Assembly (NCBI RefSeq): GCF_014640195.1
Contig: NZ_BMGM01000001.1
Span: forward strand, 124,001 to 188,000
Direction of reading: 5' to 3'
DNA: 64,000 nucleotides
Origin: Psychroflexus planctonicus
GTDB taxonomy: Bacteria > Bacteroidota > Bacteroidia > Flavobacteriales > Flavobacteriaceae
In this document: positions 37,855 to 45,842 of the stretch, piece by piece
Layout: the number at the start of each line of letters is the position of its first letter
Numbering within the stretch: position 1 is the stretch's first letter
Notes under the pieces: generated by a model
What the model saw: the letters and a program-made list of their open reading frames with translations, nothing else
The model's database searches: none
Told to the model about the DNA's origin: nothing
Made by a program: the position numbers and the translations under genes

Positions 37855-38613
37855 ATGATGATGCAGCATTTGAAATTTATCTTAATCAACTTCTTAAGCC
37901 TATTTTTAATAGCAGGACTAAGCAGTTTACATGCCCAAATTGAGCATTCATCCTTCACTAAAATTCTTCAACAAAATGTAACTGAATCTGGTTTTGTAAA
38001 CTATAAACAACTTAAAAAGGATGAAAAAAAACTAGACCGCTATCTAGATGTATTGTCCGATAATACACCCAAATCCAATTGGACAAAAAATGAAAAAATG
38101 GCTTATCTCATCAATACCTACAACGCGTATACACTGAAGTTAATTTTAGATAACTATCCCGTAGAAAGCATTAAAGATATCGGGGGATTATTTAGCAGTC
38201 CGTTTACAACCGATTTTATTCCGTTTACAACCGATTTTATTCCGTTTAATGGTGAACGGATTTCTTTAGATGATGTTGAAAAAGGAATGTTGCTTGAAAT
38301 GAACGACCCCAGAGTTCATTTTGCGATTAATTGTGCTTCAGAAAGTTGCCCAAAACTGCAAAATGAAGCATTTGAAGCTAAACATCTAGATAAGCAATTA
38401 GATGAAACTACCAAAGAATTTATCCTTTCAAAGGAAAATAAAATTACAAAAAATCAACTTCAACTATCTAAAATTTTTAAATGGTACGCATCGGATTTTG
38501 AAAATGCAGCCGGAAGTATAATCGAATTTATCAATCCATACATCTCGGTTCATATTTCAGATAATGCAAGTATTTCCTTTAAAGATTATAGCTGGAAATT
38601 GAATGGCAAATAA
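37855..38613 (+). CDS. Secreted DUF547 protein
   Basis: A 252-residue exported protein (signal peptide ending SSLHAQ). The DUF547 domain covers about residues 50-200 with AYLINTYNAYTLKLI, VEKGMLLEMNDPRVHFAIN and the motif NCASESCPKL. Members of DUF547 often neighbour the TIGR04283 glycosyltransferase, as here (next gene 5 bp on), so a part in arsenosugar or glycolipid formation is possible. A 7-residue in-frame duplication (PFTTDFI twice) is encoded at 38200-38241. Confidence 0.85.
   Translation: MMMQHLKFILINFLSLFLIAGLSSLHAQIEHSSFTKILQQNVTESGFVNYKQLKKDEKKLDRYLDVLSDNTPKSNWTKNEKMAYLINTYNAYTLKLILDNYPVESIKDIGGLFSSPFTTDFIPFTTDFIPFNGERISLDDVEKGMLLEMNDPRVHFAINCASESCPKLQNEAFEAKHLDKQLDETTKEFILSKENKITKNQLQLSKIFKWYASDFENAAGSIIEFINPYISVHISDNASISFKDYSWKLNGK
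38200..38241 (+). repeat. 21-bp perfect tandem duplication inside the DUF547 gene
   Basis: Two identical 21-base units (38200-38220 and 38221-38241), each beginning CCGTTTACAACC, followed by the first seven bases of a third. The reading frame is kept, adding seven residues in a loop before FNGERISLDDVE. Confidence 0.97.
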
Positions 38614-38618
38614 ACAGC

Positions 38619-39308
38619 ATGATTAGTATTGTAATTCCTGTTTACAACGAAGCTGAACTAATTCAGCAACAAATTTCGCTTTTGAAACAGCGAATTAGTA
38701 AGCAGAATTACATCGAAGAAATTATTGTTGTGGATGGCGGCAGTAAAGATAAAACGCTAGAAATCGCTGCTTCTATTGAAGGAATTAAACTTGTACAATC
38801 TGAAAAAGGCAGAGCCAAGCAAATGAATGCGGGAGCAAAATTGGCTTCCCAGGAAGTTCTATATTTCTTACACATCGACTCTACTCCACCAGAAAATTTT
38901 GACATCTATATTATTGAAGAAATCAAGAAGAAAAATTTAGCAGGATGTTTTTGTATGAAATTTAGAAGCAATCATCCTTGGTTGTTGTTGATGAGTTGGT
39001 TTACTAAAATTAACCACAAATCCTGTCGTGGTGGCGATCAAAGTTTATTCATCAAAAAAAATGTATTTGAAGAAATTGGGGGTTATGATGAAACTTATCA
39101 AATTTATGAAGACAATATTTTAATCGGTGAATTGTATAAACGAAATCAATTTACCGTGATTCAAAAATGGATAACAGCTTCTCCCCGATTGTACCACAAA
39201 GTTGGTTTTTGGAAATTACAATGGGTTTACATCATGATTTATTTCAAAAAATGGCGTGGTGCAAGTCCCAACGAAATTTATTCCTACTTTTTATTGAAAC
39301 TAAAGTAA
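38619..39308 (+). CDS. TIGR04283 family arsenosugar biosynthesis glycosyltransferase
   Basis: A GT2-fold glycosyltransferase of 229 residues: MISIVIPVYNEAELI at the start, VVDGGSKDKTLEIA (nucleotide site, near 42), LHIDSTPP as the metal-binding DxD equivalent (HID), and the subfamily segment CRGGDQSLFIKK near 130. The family occurs with ArsS and is presumed to attach the glycerol or sugar moiety of arsenosugars. The other pathway genes are 12 kb away at 23.1-26.7 kb. It follows the DUF547 gene by 5 bp. Confidence 0.87.
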   Translation: MISIVIPVYNEAELIQQQISLLKQRISKQNYIEEIIVVDGGSKDKTLEIAASIEGIKLVQSEKGRAKQMNAGAKLASQEVLYFLHIDSTPPENFDIYIIEEIKKKNLAGCFCMKFRSNHPWLLLMSWFTKINHKSCRGGDQSLFIKKNVFEEIGGYDETYQIYEDNILIGELYKRNQFTVIQKWITASPRLYHKVGFWKLQWVYIMIYFKKWRGASPNEIYSYFLLKLK

Positions 39309-39350
39309 AACTAATGCATAGTACCAATTCCAACATAAGTTGAGATAGAT

Positions 39351-39379
39351 AAAAAAAAACCCAAGTTAAACTTGAGCTT
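39351..39379 (-). terminator. Intrinsic terminator after trxA
   Basis: On the minus strand AAGCTCAAG pairs CTTGGGTTT (two wobble pairs) around a 5-base loop, followed by a T-run (A-run 39351-39359 on plus). Confidence 0.8.
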
Positions 39380-39407
39380 TTCATTTTATAACCAATGTAA
39401 ATTGCAA

Positions 39408-39725
39408 TTACATTGCAGCATCAATTGCTTCGGTATAAGTATCTTTTGGTGCAACGCCTACTTGACGATTTACCAATTCACCATTTTTAAACAACAATAC
39501 GGTTGGAATGTTTCTAACTCCATATTTTGCAGCAAATTCTTGATTAGCATCTACATCTACCTTACCAACAACAGCTTTACCATCGTAATCTTTGCTGATT
39601 TCATCAATAATTGGTCCTACCATTCTACAAGGTCCACACCAAGCAGCCCAAAAATCAACCAATACAGGTTTATCACTTTTTAGTACTACTTCTTCAAAAT
39701 CTTTATCTGTTATCTCTAATGCCAT
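39408..39725 (-). CDS. trxA: Thioredoxin
   Basis: General dithiol-disulfide reductant of the cytoplasm. The active site WAAWCGPCRM and the cis-Pro segment RNIPTVLLFKNG are intact. An upstream ATG would give 16 more residues, but the family starts MALEITDKDFEE, so ATG at 39725 is taken (105 residues). It is followed by its own terminator. Confidence 0.95.
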   Translation of the reverse strand: MALEITDKDFEEVVLKSDKPVLVDFWAAWCGPCRMVGPIIDEISKDYDGKAVVGKVDVDANQEFAAKYGVRNIPTVLLFKNGELVNRQVGVAPKDTYTEAIDAAM

Positions 39726-39817
39726 AATATTATTTTTTACAAAATTAATTTTTCTATTTATATCGTCGAACAAAACTAAATCAAATTACAAAATACTTGT
39801 ATGCATTTAGCTAATCC

Positions 39818-40774
39818 TTAAGCTTTTCGTTTTACTACTTTTTTGGCTTTTTCTACAATTGAAGCTGCACTTAAGCCATACTTCTCCATGAGTTGTGCAG
39901 GTGTTCCGCTTTCTCCAAAAGTATCTTGCGTTGCCACAAACTCTTGTGGAGTAGGATGATGCATAGCTAAAGTTCTCGCTACACTTTCGCCTAAACCACC
40001 TAAAAAATTGTGTTCTTCCGCAGTTACTACCGCACCTGTTTTCTTAGCTGATGCAATAATCGCTTCTTCATCTAAAGGTTTAATGGTATGAATATTAATC
40101 ACTTCAGCAGAAATTCCAGCTTCATTTAAAGTCTTGGCTGCTTCTAAAGCTTCCCAAACCAAATGACCGGTTGCAATGATACTAACATCGGTTCCATCTT
40201 GTAAGTGTATGGCTTTCCCGATTTCAAAAGTTTGATTTTCGGGAGTAAAATTCGCCACTTTTGGTCTTCCAAAACGCAGATAAACTGGACCATTATGTTC
40301 TGCTATAGCTAAAGTTGCCGCCTTGGTTTGATTAAAATCGCAAGTATTGATTACCGTCATTCCAGGTAACATCTTCATCAAACCAATGTCTTCTAAAATT
40401 TGGTGTGTTGCTCCGTCTTCGCCTAAAGTAATTCCGGCGTGAGAAGCGCAAATTTTCACATTTTTACCTGAATAAGCAACACTTTGTCTAATTTGGTCGT
40501 AAACGCGACCTGTAGAAAAGTTAGCAAAGGTTCCTGTAAATGGGATTTTTCCGCCAATGGTCATTCCTGCTGCAATTCCAATCATGTTGGCTTCTGCAAT
40601 GCCGATTTGAAAAAAGCGTTCTGGGTGGTTAGCTTTAAATTCGTCCATTTTTAACGAACCCGTTAAATCTGCACACAAAGCAACTACGTTGGGGTTAGAC
40701 ATGCCTAACTCGGCTAATCCAACGCCAAAACCGCTTCTTGTATCTTTATTTCCTGTATTTTCGTAAACTTTCAT
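39818..40774 (-). CDS. Transketolase, C-terminal subunit
   Basis: Carries the pyrimidine-binding and C-terminal domains of a split transketolase of the pentose phosphate pathway. The 318-residue protein has the catalytic Glu region GIAEANMIGIAAGM (near residue 78) and SHAGITLGEDGATHQ. The matching N-terminal subunit is encoded 29 bp upstream, so together they form one TPP-dependent enzyme. Both parts are complete. Confidence 0.94.
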   Translation of the reverse strand: MKVYENTGNKDTRSGFGVGLAELGMSNPNVVALCADLTGSLKMDEFKANHPERFFQIGIAEANMIGIAAGMTIGGKIPFTGTFANFSTGRVYDQIRQSVAYSGKNVKICASHAGITLGEDGATHQILEDIGLMKMLPGMTVINTCDFNQTKAATLAIAEHNGPVYLRFGRPKVANFTPENQTFEIGKAIHLQDGTDVSIIATGHLVWEALEAAKTLNEAGISAEVINIHTIKPLDEEAIIASAKKTGAVVTAEEHNFLGGLGESVARTLAMHHPTPQEFVATQDTFGESGTPAQLMEKYGLSAASIVEKAKKVVKRKA

Positions 40775-40803
40775 GTTATAACTTTTATTTGAAGAAGTAG
40801 TTT

Positions 40804-41649
40804 TTAATAGTCACCAAGGGTTTCTGGATTTTGCGATAATCCCGTAACTAACTGTTCGTCGTTTGGTGCTTTTCCATGCCATGCGTGCGTGTGCATCATA
40901 AAATCAACGCCGTTACCCATAACGGTATGCAATAAAATAACTACTGGCTTTTGTTTACCAGATCTTGATTTGGCTTCAGCTAAACCTTGTAATATAGCTT
41001 CTACATCATTTCCTTGTTCAACTTCCAACACGTCCCAACCAAAGGCTTCAAATTTAGCTTTTAAGTTTCCTAGTGGCAGAACATCTTCAGTAGAACCATC
41101 GATTTGTTTTTTGTTGTAATCTACCGTTGCTATTAAATTGTCAACTCCTTTTGCTCCGGCGTACATGATAGCTTCCCAATTTTGTCCTTCTTGCAATTCG
41201 CCATCGCCGTGTAAAGTGTACACCAAATGCGTATCTTTATTTAGTTTTTTGGTCGACGCTGCACCAATGGCAACCGATAAACCTTGACCTAATGAACCAG
41301 ATGCAATTCTAATCCCCGGTAAACCTTCGTGGGTTGTTGGGTGTCCTTGCAAACGCGAATTTATTTTTCTGAATGTATTTAGCTCTTCGACAGGAAAATA
41401 ACCTGTTCTAGCCAAAACGCTATAAAATACAGGGGAAATATGCCCGTTGGATAAAAAGAAAAGGTCTTCATCTTTCCCATCCATGTGAAAATCTTTCTTG
41501 GTTTGCAATACTTCTTTGTATAAAACGCTAAAGAATTCTGCACAACCTAAACTTCCTCCGGGGTGACCTGAATTTACTTGATGTACTTGCCTTAGAATAT
41601 CTCGCCTTACTTGCGAAACAAAATCTTCGAGTTGTTGTGTTGTAGACAT
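40804..41649 (-). CDS. Transketolase, N-terminal subunit
   Basis: The TPP pyrophosphate-binding half of the split transketolase. Visible are NSGHPGGSLGCAEF (near residue 27), the TPP/Mg motif GDGELQEGQNWEAIMYAG (near 150) and ATVDYNKKQIDGS. At 281 residues it has the usual length. It is the first gene of the two-gene transketolase operon; thyA lies upstream on the same strand, 91 bp away. Confidence 0.94.
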   Translation of the reverse strand: MSTTQQLEDFVSQVRRDILRQVHQVNSGHPGGSLGCAEFFSVLYKEVLQTKKDFHMDGKDEDLFFLSNGHISPVFYSVLARTGYFPVEELNTFRKINSRLQGHPTTHEGLPGIRIASGSLGQGLSVAIGAASTKKLNKDTHLVYTLHGDGELQEGQNWEAIMYAGAKGVDNLIATVDYNKKQIDGSTEDVLPLGNLKAKFEAFGWDVLEVEQGNDVEAILQGLAEAKSRSGKQKPVVILLHTVMGNGVDFMMHTHAWHGKAPNDEQLVTGLSQNPETLGDY

Positions 41650-41740
41650 TGAATTATTTTAATTTCGTGCAAAAGTAACTTTTTAAATATGCTTAAACAA
41701 GTTTTTATGAAAGGCTAATCATCAAAAATTGAAGTCATTA

Positions 41741-42565
41741 CTATATCGCGACTTTTCCTTTAATGTGCGGATGTGGATCGTAATTTTCTAAAGTGAAATC
41801 TTCAAAATTAAAATCGAAAATATTTTTAATATCAGGATTTAGCTTCATCGTGGGAAGCGATCTTGGCTCACGCGAAAGTTGAAGCTCCACTTGTTCCATA
41901 TGATTATTGTAAATATGAGCGTCTCCAAAGGTGTGAATAAATTCGCCAGGCTGAAAACCGCAAACTTGTGCTACCATTAAAGTGAATAAAGCATAAGAAG
42001 CAATATTAAAAGGGACACCCAAAAACACATCTGCACTACGTTGATACAACTGGCAAGACAGTTTACCGTCAGCTACATAAAATTGAAAAAAGGCATGGCA
42101 AGGCGGCAAGGCAGCTTTTCCATTTTTTACATTTTCTTCAAATGAAACTGAAGTGTCGGGCATCACACTTGGATTCCAAGCAGAAACCAACATTCTACGT
42201 GAATTGGGATTATGCTTCAAGGTATGAATCAATTCCTTGATTTGATCGATTTCTTCGCTGTTCCAATTTCGCCATTGGTGGCCGTAAACCGGACCTAAAT
42301 CACCGTTTTGGTCTGCCCATTCATTCCAAATACGCACGCCGTTTTCTTGCAGATACTTCACGTTGGTATCGCCTTTCAAAAACCAAAGCAATTCGTATAT
42401 AATGGATTTTAAGTGAATTTTCTTGGTGGTAACCATCGGAAAACCTTGAGCTAAATCGAACCGCATTTGGTATCCAAAAACCGACTTGGTTCCCGTTCCC
42501 GTGCGATCGCCTTTCTGTACTCCGTGGTCTAAAATATGCTGAACTAAATCGTGGTATTGTTTCAT
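41741..42565 (-). CDS. thyA: Thymidylate synthase
   Basis: Makes dTMP from dUMP with methylenetetrahydrofolate. Conserved parts include the phosphate-binding [18 protein letters not shown], the catalytic Cys in [12 protein letters not shown] (near residue 157), [20 protein letters not shown] and the C-terminal [11 protein letters not shown]. The 274 residues are normal; no intein or intron interrupts it. Confidence 0.97.
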   Translation of the reverse strand: MKQYHDLVQHILDHGVQKGDRTGTGTKSVFGYQMRFDLAQGFPMVTTKKIHLKSIIYELLWFLKGDTNVKYLQENGVRIWNEWADQNGDLGPVYGHQWRNWNSEEIDQIKELIHTLKHNPNSRRMLVSAWNPSVMPDTSVSFEENVKNGKAALPPCHAFFQFYVADGKLSCQLYQRSADVFLGVPFNIASYALFTLMVAQVCGFQPGEFIHTFGDAHIYNNHMEQVELQLSREPRSLPTMKLNPDIKNIFDFNFEDFTLENYDPHPHIKGKVAI

Positions 42566-42707
42566 AGTAATCTAAAAATTGTTTTCAAAAATAACTAGTC
42601 TAATTCAGTTTAGCTTCGTTTTAAGCAGTAAATTTCTTCAAAAAATATCTTCATTTACAAATAAATTATTGCAGCTTAACTCAACAGCATATCTATAAAA
42701 TTAATAT

Positions 42708-42949
42708 TAACCCGTAAATTCATTCAAAAAGTATCTACGTCTTGAAGCGACTAAGAAAAACTAGAATTTTCGTGCCTCAAATTTGAGTTTTTCTAAATCG
42801 GGTCCCGTCTCTGTTTTAATTCAAGAAGTTGAATTAAATTACAGAACCGAGGACTCTCGAATAAAACACGAAATAAAGATTTCTTTTATTCGGAGGTTAA
42901 CCGCCAAAAACAACAGAATTATTAATATTAGTGAATAATGGCGGTTAAG
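42708..42949 (-). repeat. Dispersed modular palindromic repeat, copy 2 (242 bp, inverted relative to copy 1)
   Basis: Occupies most of the 421-bp gap between divergent thyA and the lipoprotein gene. Read on the minus strand it matches 35901-36050 through both the GGCGGTTAA inverted repeat and the AGAAAAACTCAAATTTGAGG block. An extra ~95-bp block (about 42800-42894) holds two hairpins: TTTAATTCAA/TTGAATTAAA and CGAATAAAA/TTTTATTCG. No ORF is seen. Confidence 0.85.
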
Positions 42950-42986
42950 TTTACATTAAGACAATTGTTATGGTTAAATTTAGCCC

Positions 42987-43706
42987 ATGAAAAAGACATT
43001 GGTTGTTGTATTGGTTTGTTTAGTATGCAGCAGTTGCACCAAACTATACAATTTAAAAGAACGCTTAACCTTAGACGTGAGCGTAATAGATGAAAGCAAT
43101 ACGGAACTAGCTAATGTAAATATAGATGTGTTTGCAGACAACTATAGAAGTTTATTTTTACCCGATGTAGTACAAGGAATAAATCCTAAATTTCAACCAC
43201 CGGATTATAACAACGATTTAATCAGCTTTGGTGAAACAGATTTAGATGGAAATGCCAGATTACATTTTCCTAGAGATGGTGGCGGTAGCAAGGACAACGA
43301 TTATCAAGTCATTTTATCTAAAGATGAAGAAGGTAGAAAGCCACTCAGAATTTTCTTAAAAATTGATGACTTTCAGGATTTTTATGTTCAAATCCCTCCA
43401 CAAAAACTTTATCTGCAAGCTGATTTGACACCGTTTTTGGTTTCCAGTAACTTAAGTGCAGACTACAGTTTAGTAGAATACGAACTGATTGGAGAAGTGG
43501 CTCATGATTTTATTACTGTTGATGAATTTTCGGCTCCCAAAAAATACACACAAGTACAAGAAATCATCGATGTACAAAAAAACCAAACACTTCAACTGAA
43601 CTATACCTTGTTAGAAAATATACCAGGTAATTCTAACGAAATTACCTATCAGGTTTTTATTGAAATTGGAGAAGAACTCACCGAATATGCTATTGAAAAT
43701 CCATAA
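42987..43706 (+). CDS. Hypothetical lipoprotein
   Basis: A 239-residue exported protein with a lipoprotein signal (VVVLVCLVCSSC, Cys at residue 16). The mature part is beta-rich, with a repeated-looking pattern of strands and acidic loops (NVDVSVIDESN-type start, FGETDLDGNARLHF), reminiscent of carboxypeptidase-regulatory or bacterial Ig-like folds, but no family was recognised. It lies 1 bp before an outer-membrane beta-barrel gene, so the two may form a surface pair. Confidence 0.75.
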   Translation: MKKTLVVVLVCLVCSSCTKLYNLKERLTLDVSVIDESNTELANVNIDVFADNYRSLFLPDVVQGINPKFQPPDYNNDLISFGETDLDGNARLHFPRDGGGSKDNDYQVILSKDEEGRKPLRIFLKIDDFQDFYVQIPPQKLYLQADLTPFLVSSNLSADYSLVEYELIGEVAHDFITVDEFSAPKKYTQVQEIIDVQKNQTLQLNYTLLENIPGNSNEITYQVFIEIGEELTEYAIENP

Positions 43707-43707
43707 A

Positions 43708-44355
43708 ATGAAACATCTACTTTACCCGGTTATTTTTCTATTTTTCTTTTCCTTGAAGCCTGTTTTAGCACAAGAGAAAAACAGTATTAATCAGAATGAA
43801 ATAAGCATTCAAAAAACGGATAACGATATTTTTGAAATGGGTTACATCGATTTTAGAATCATTTCGCCTACTGCCTTAGGAAATCATTTTTTAAATGAAG
43901 GCTATAATCAAGATGTTGCTGGCTTTGAATTGTATATGAATATCTATAAAGTTTATAATTTTAGAATTGGATTTGGACATTCTCGTTTTGGCTCTTCTTT
44001 AACCGATGCATCCTTGGCGGGCAATTTTAAACGCGCTAATTACCGAAGTTATTATGTACAAGTCTCCTATGCAATTTATCGAACCAATTTACTAGAAACA
44101 GGCTTAAATTTGGGTTATGGAATTAATTATTTTAGGCAAATTACACGTGGAGATCGTCGGGGAAGTTACAACACAGGTGAATTAAGAGCTGGCATTTACG
44201 GTCGCTATCAATTTGCTGAAAATTTTGGATTAAGTTTTGGGGCAAATTATTTAACTACAAATAAAGACATTAAAAGCTCAAATGTTGGCAAAGATTTATT
44301 TGGAAGTACGCATATAATTTATCCTTATATTGGTTTATATATCAATTTTGAATAG
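43708..44355 (+). CDS. Outer-membrane beta-barrel protein, hypothetical
   Basis: A 215-residue protein with a cleavable signal (FSLKPVLAQ) and alternating aromatic/Gly strands (FRIGFGHSRFGSS, YYVQVSYAIYRTN, LNLGYGINYFRQ), ending in a typical barrel terminus (YPYIGLYINFE, final Phe-Glu). The frame is open 16 codons further upstream, but ATG at 43708 gives the natural signal peptide and lies just after the lipoprotein stop. No specific family recognised. Its 3' end overlaps the -33 region of the riboswitch promoter. Confidence 0.78.
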   Translation: MKHLLYPVIFLFFFSLKPVLAQEKNSINQNEISIQKTDNDIFEMGYIDFRIISPTALGNHFLNEGYNQDVAGFELYMNIYKVYNFRIGFGHSRFGSSLTDASLAGNFKRANYRSYYVQVSYAIYRTNLLETGLNLGYGINYFRQITRGDRRGSYNTGELRAGIYGRYQFAENFGLSFGANYLTTNKDIKSSNVGKDLFGSTHIIYPYIGLYINFE

Positions 44356-44381
44356 CATTTTATAATTTAATTTTATATTTG
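44347..44381 (+). promoter_or_regulatory. Promoter of the fluoride riboswitch/CLC unit
   Basis: TTTG (44347-44350) and TATATTTG (44374-44381) match the Bacteroidota TTG...TAnnTTTG pattern with 23 bases between. The predicted RNA start falls at about 44388, exactly before the aptamer. Confidence 0.65.
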
Positions 44382-44389
44382 CTTTAAAA

Positions 44390-44458
44390 TAGGCAATGAT
44401 GTCTGCCTCGAACCGCCCAAACGCTAATGACGTCTACTTAACAAACTATATAAAGTAG
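44390..44458 (+). promoter_or_regulatory. Fluoride riboswitch (crcB motif) with expression hairpin
   Basis: The aptamer consensus is clear: stem AGGCA (44391-44395)/TGCCT (44404-44408) around ATGATGTC, then AACCGCC (44411-44417) and GCTAATGACGTCTAC (44423-44437). This is the conserved fluoride aptamer arrangement. Immediately after, CTACTT (44434-44439) can pair AAGTAG (44453-44458), five bases before the TTG start of the CLC gene. This alternative hairpin shares bases with the conserved 3' end of the aptamer, so fluoride binding would be expected to free the start region. Confidence 0.9.
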
Positions 44459-44463
44459 TCATT

Positions 44464-45723
44464 TTGCGTACACAACAATTTTATCCGTATTTAAAAAAAG
44501 TAATTTCATACCTTTTAAAATGGACTTTGCTGAGCTTACTCGTTGGCAGCCTTGTTGGTAGCGCTTCCGCTTTTTTCTTAGTTGCCTTGAGATGGGCAAC
44601 TCAATTCCGGGAAATGAATATCTGGGTAATTGTATGCTTGCCTTTAGGTGGTTTGTTAATTGGTTACATTTATTATTGGTTAGGCAAAGCAATAGAAAAA
44701 GGAAATAATTTGGTTTTGGAAGAATATTACCAACCCAACAAAACCATTCCTTTTAAAATGGCTCCTTTGGTTTTGTTTGGCACCGTAGCAACTCACTTTT
44801 TTGGTGGTTCAGCCGGTCGAGAAGGCACCGCCATACAAATGGGCGCGGCTATCGCCGATCAATTTTCTAAAATTCTGAAGCGTTTTCACCTCGATCGAAA
44901 GATTTTACTCATCATGGGAATAAGCGCTGGTTTTGCATCGGTTTTTGGAACACCGCTCGCTGGTTGTATTTTTGCATTAGAAGTTTTAGTGATTCGAAAA
45001 ATAAATTGGAAAGCCATTTTTCCGAGTTTACTGGTTGCGTTAGTAGCCGATATTTTTTGTGCTCGAGGTTGGCAAGTTCCACATACGCATTACTACATTA
45101 CAGAAATAGCCAATTACAGCATCATTAATTTACTTTGGGCCGTATTTGCGGGAGTTGCGTTTGGTTTTACTGCAATGGTATTTTCTAAATCGAAAGTATT
45201 CTTTAAAAATGTATTCCAAAAAATCAAGTTTGCACCACTTCGTCCTTTTATGGGTGGAATTGTAATTGCGCTTTTTGTATTTTCCATAGGAAGCACAAAA
45301 TACTTGGGTTTAGGAATTCCGATTATTGAAGCGGCTTTTTCCAGTCCTTTAGAACCCTATGATTTTGCTATAAAAGTTCTTTTAACCGCTTTTACTTTAG
45401 GCGCAGGTTTTAAAGGTGGTGAAGTTACTCCGCTTTTCTTTATGGGCGCCACTTTGGGAAATGCCTTATTTTTATTTGTACCTCTGCCTATGTCTTTGTT
45501 AGCAGGAATGGGATTTGTAGCCGTTTTTGCAGGAGCAACCAACACGCCACTAGCTTGCATGGTTATGGGAATGGAATTATTTGGGGTAGAAGGTGGTGTT
45601 TTCATTGCTATAGCTTGTGTAACAGCTTATTTTGTTTCCGGTCAAACCAGTGTGTATACTTCACAAAATAAGAGCAAACTTAAACATGGATTGTATGCTT
45701 TTTTGAAATTGAAGAAGGTCTAG
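44464..45723 (+). CDS. CLC-F type fluoride/proton antiporter (annotated generically as chloride channel)
   Basis: CLC fold, 419 residues, about 14-16 hydrophobic segments, no CBS domains. Gating-Glu motif is GREGTAIQMG, with Thr where Cl-type CLCs have Pro; the first selectivity loop is GNNLV in place of GSGIP; the later motif is KGGEVTPLFF, whose Glu and Thr are hallmarks of the fluoride-exporting CLC-F branch. A fluoride riboswitch directly upstream fits that substrate. TTG at 44464 is the start, as no in-frame ATG lies near the start of the first helix. Confidence 0.92.
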   Translation: MRTQQFYPYLKKVISYLLKWTLLSLLVGSLVGSASAFFLVALRWATQFREMNIWVIVCLPLGGLLIGYIYYWLGKAIEKGNNLVLEEYYQPNKTIPFKMAPLVLFGTVATHFFGGSAGREGTAIQMGAAIADQFSKILKRFHLDRKILLIMGISAGFASVFGTPLAGCIFALEVLVIRKINWKAIFPSLLVALVADIFCARGWQVPHTHYYITEIANYSIINLLWAVFAGVAFGFTAMVFSKSKVFFKNVFQKIKFAPLRPFMGGIVIALFVFSIGSTKYLGLGIPIIEAAFSSPLEPYDFAIKVLLTAFTLGAGFKGGEVTPLFFMGATLGNALFLFVPLPMSLLAGMGFVAVFAGATNTPLACMVMGMELFGVEGGVFIAIACVTAYFVSGQTSVYTSQNKSKLKHGLYAFLKLKKV

Positions 45724-45772
45724 GGTTTTGAATAAATTATTGCATTTAGTATAACTTTTAATTCCCAATTTT

Positions 45773-45812
45773 AGCCACTAATACACGAATAACTATTCGT
45801 GCATCAGTGGCT
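45773..45812. repeat. Palindromic repeat, family CCACTAAT, copy 2
   Basis: Left arm AGCCACTAATACACGAAT (45773-45790), right arm ATTCGTGCATCAGTGGCT (45795-45812), 16 of 18 pairs, 4-base loop. Same family as 31187-31230. It lies between the converging CLC and paaZ genes and may act as a transcript 3' end. Confidence 0.82.
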
Positions 45813-45842
45813 TTATTTTAGAATTACTGTTGAAAATTTCTG

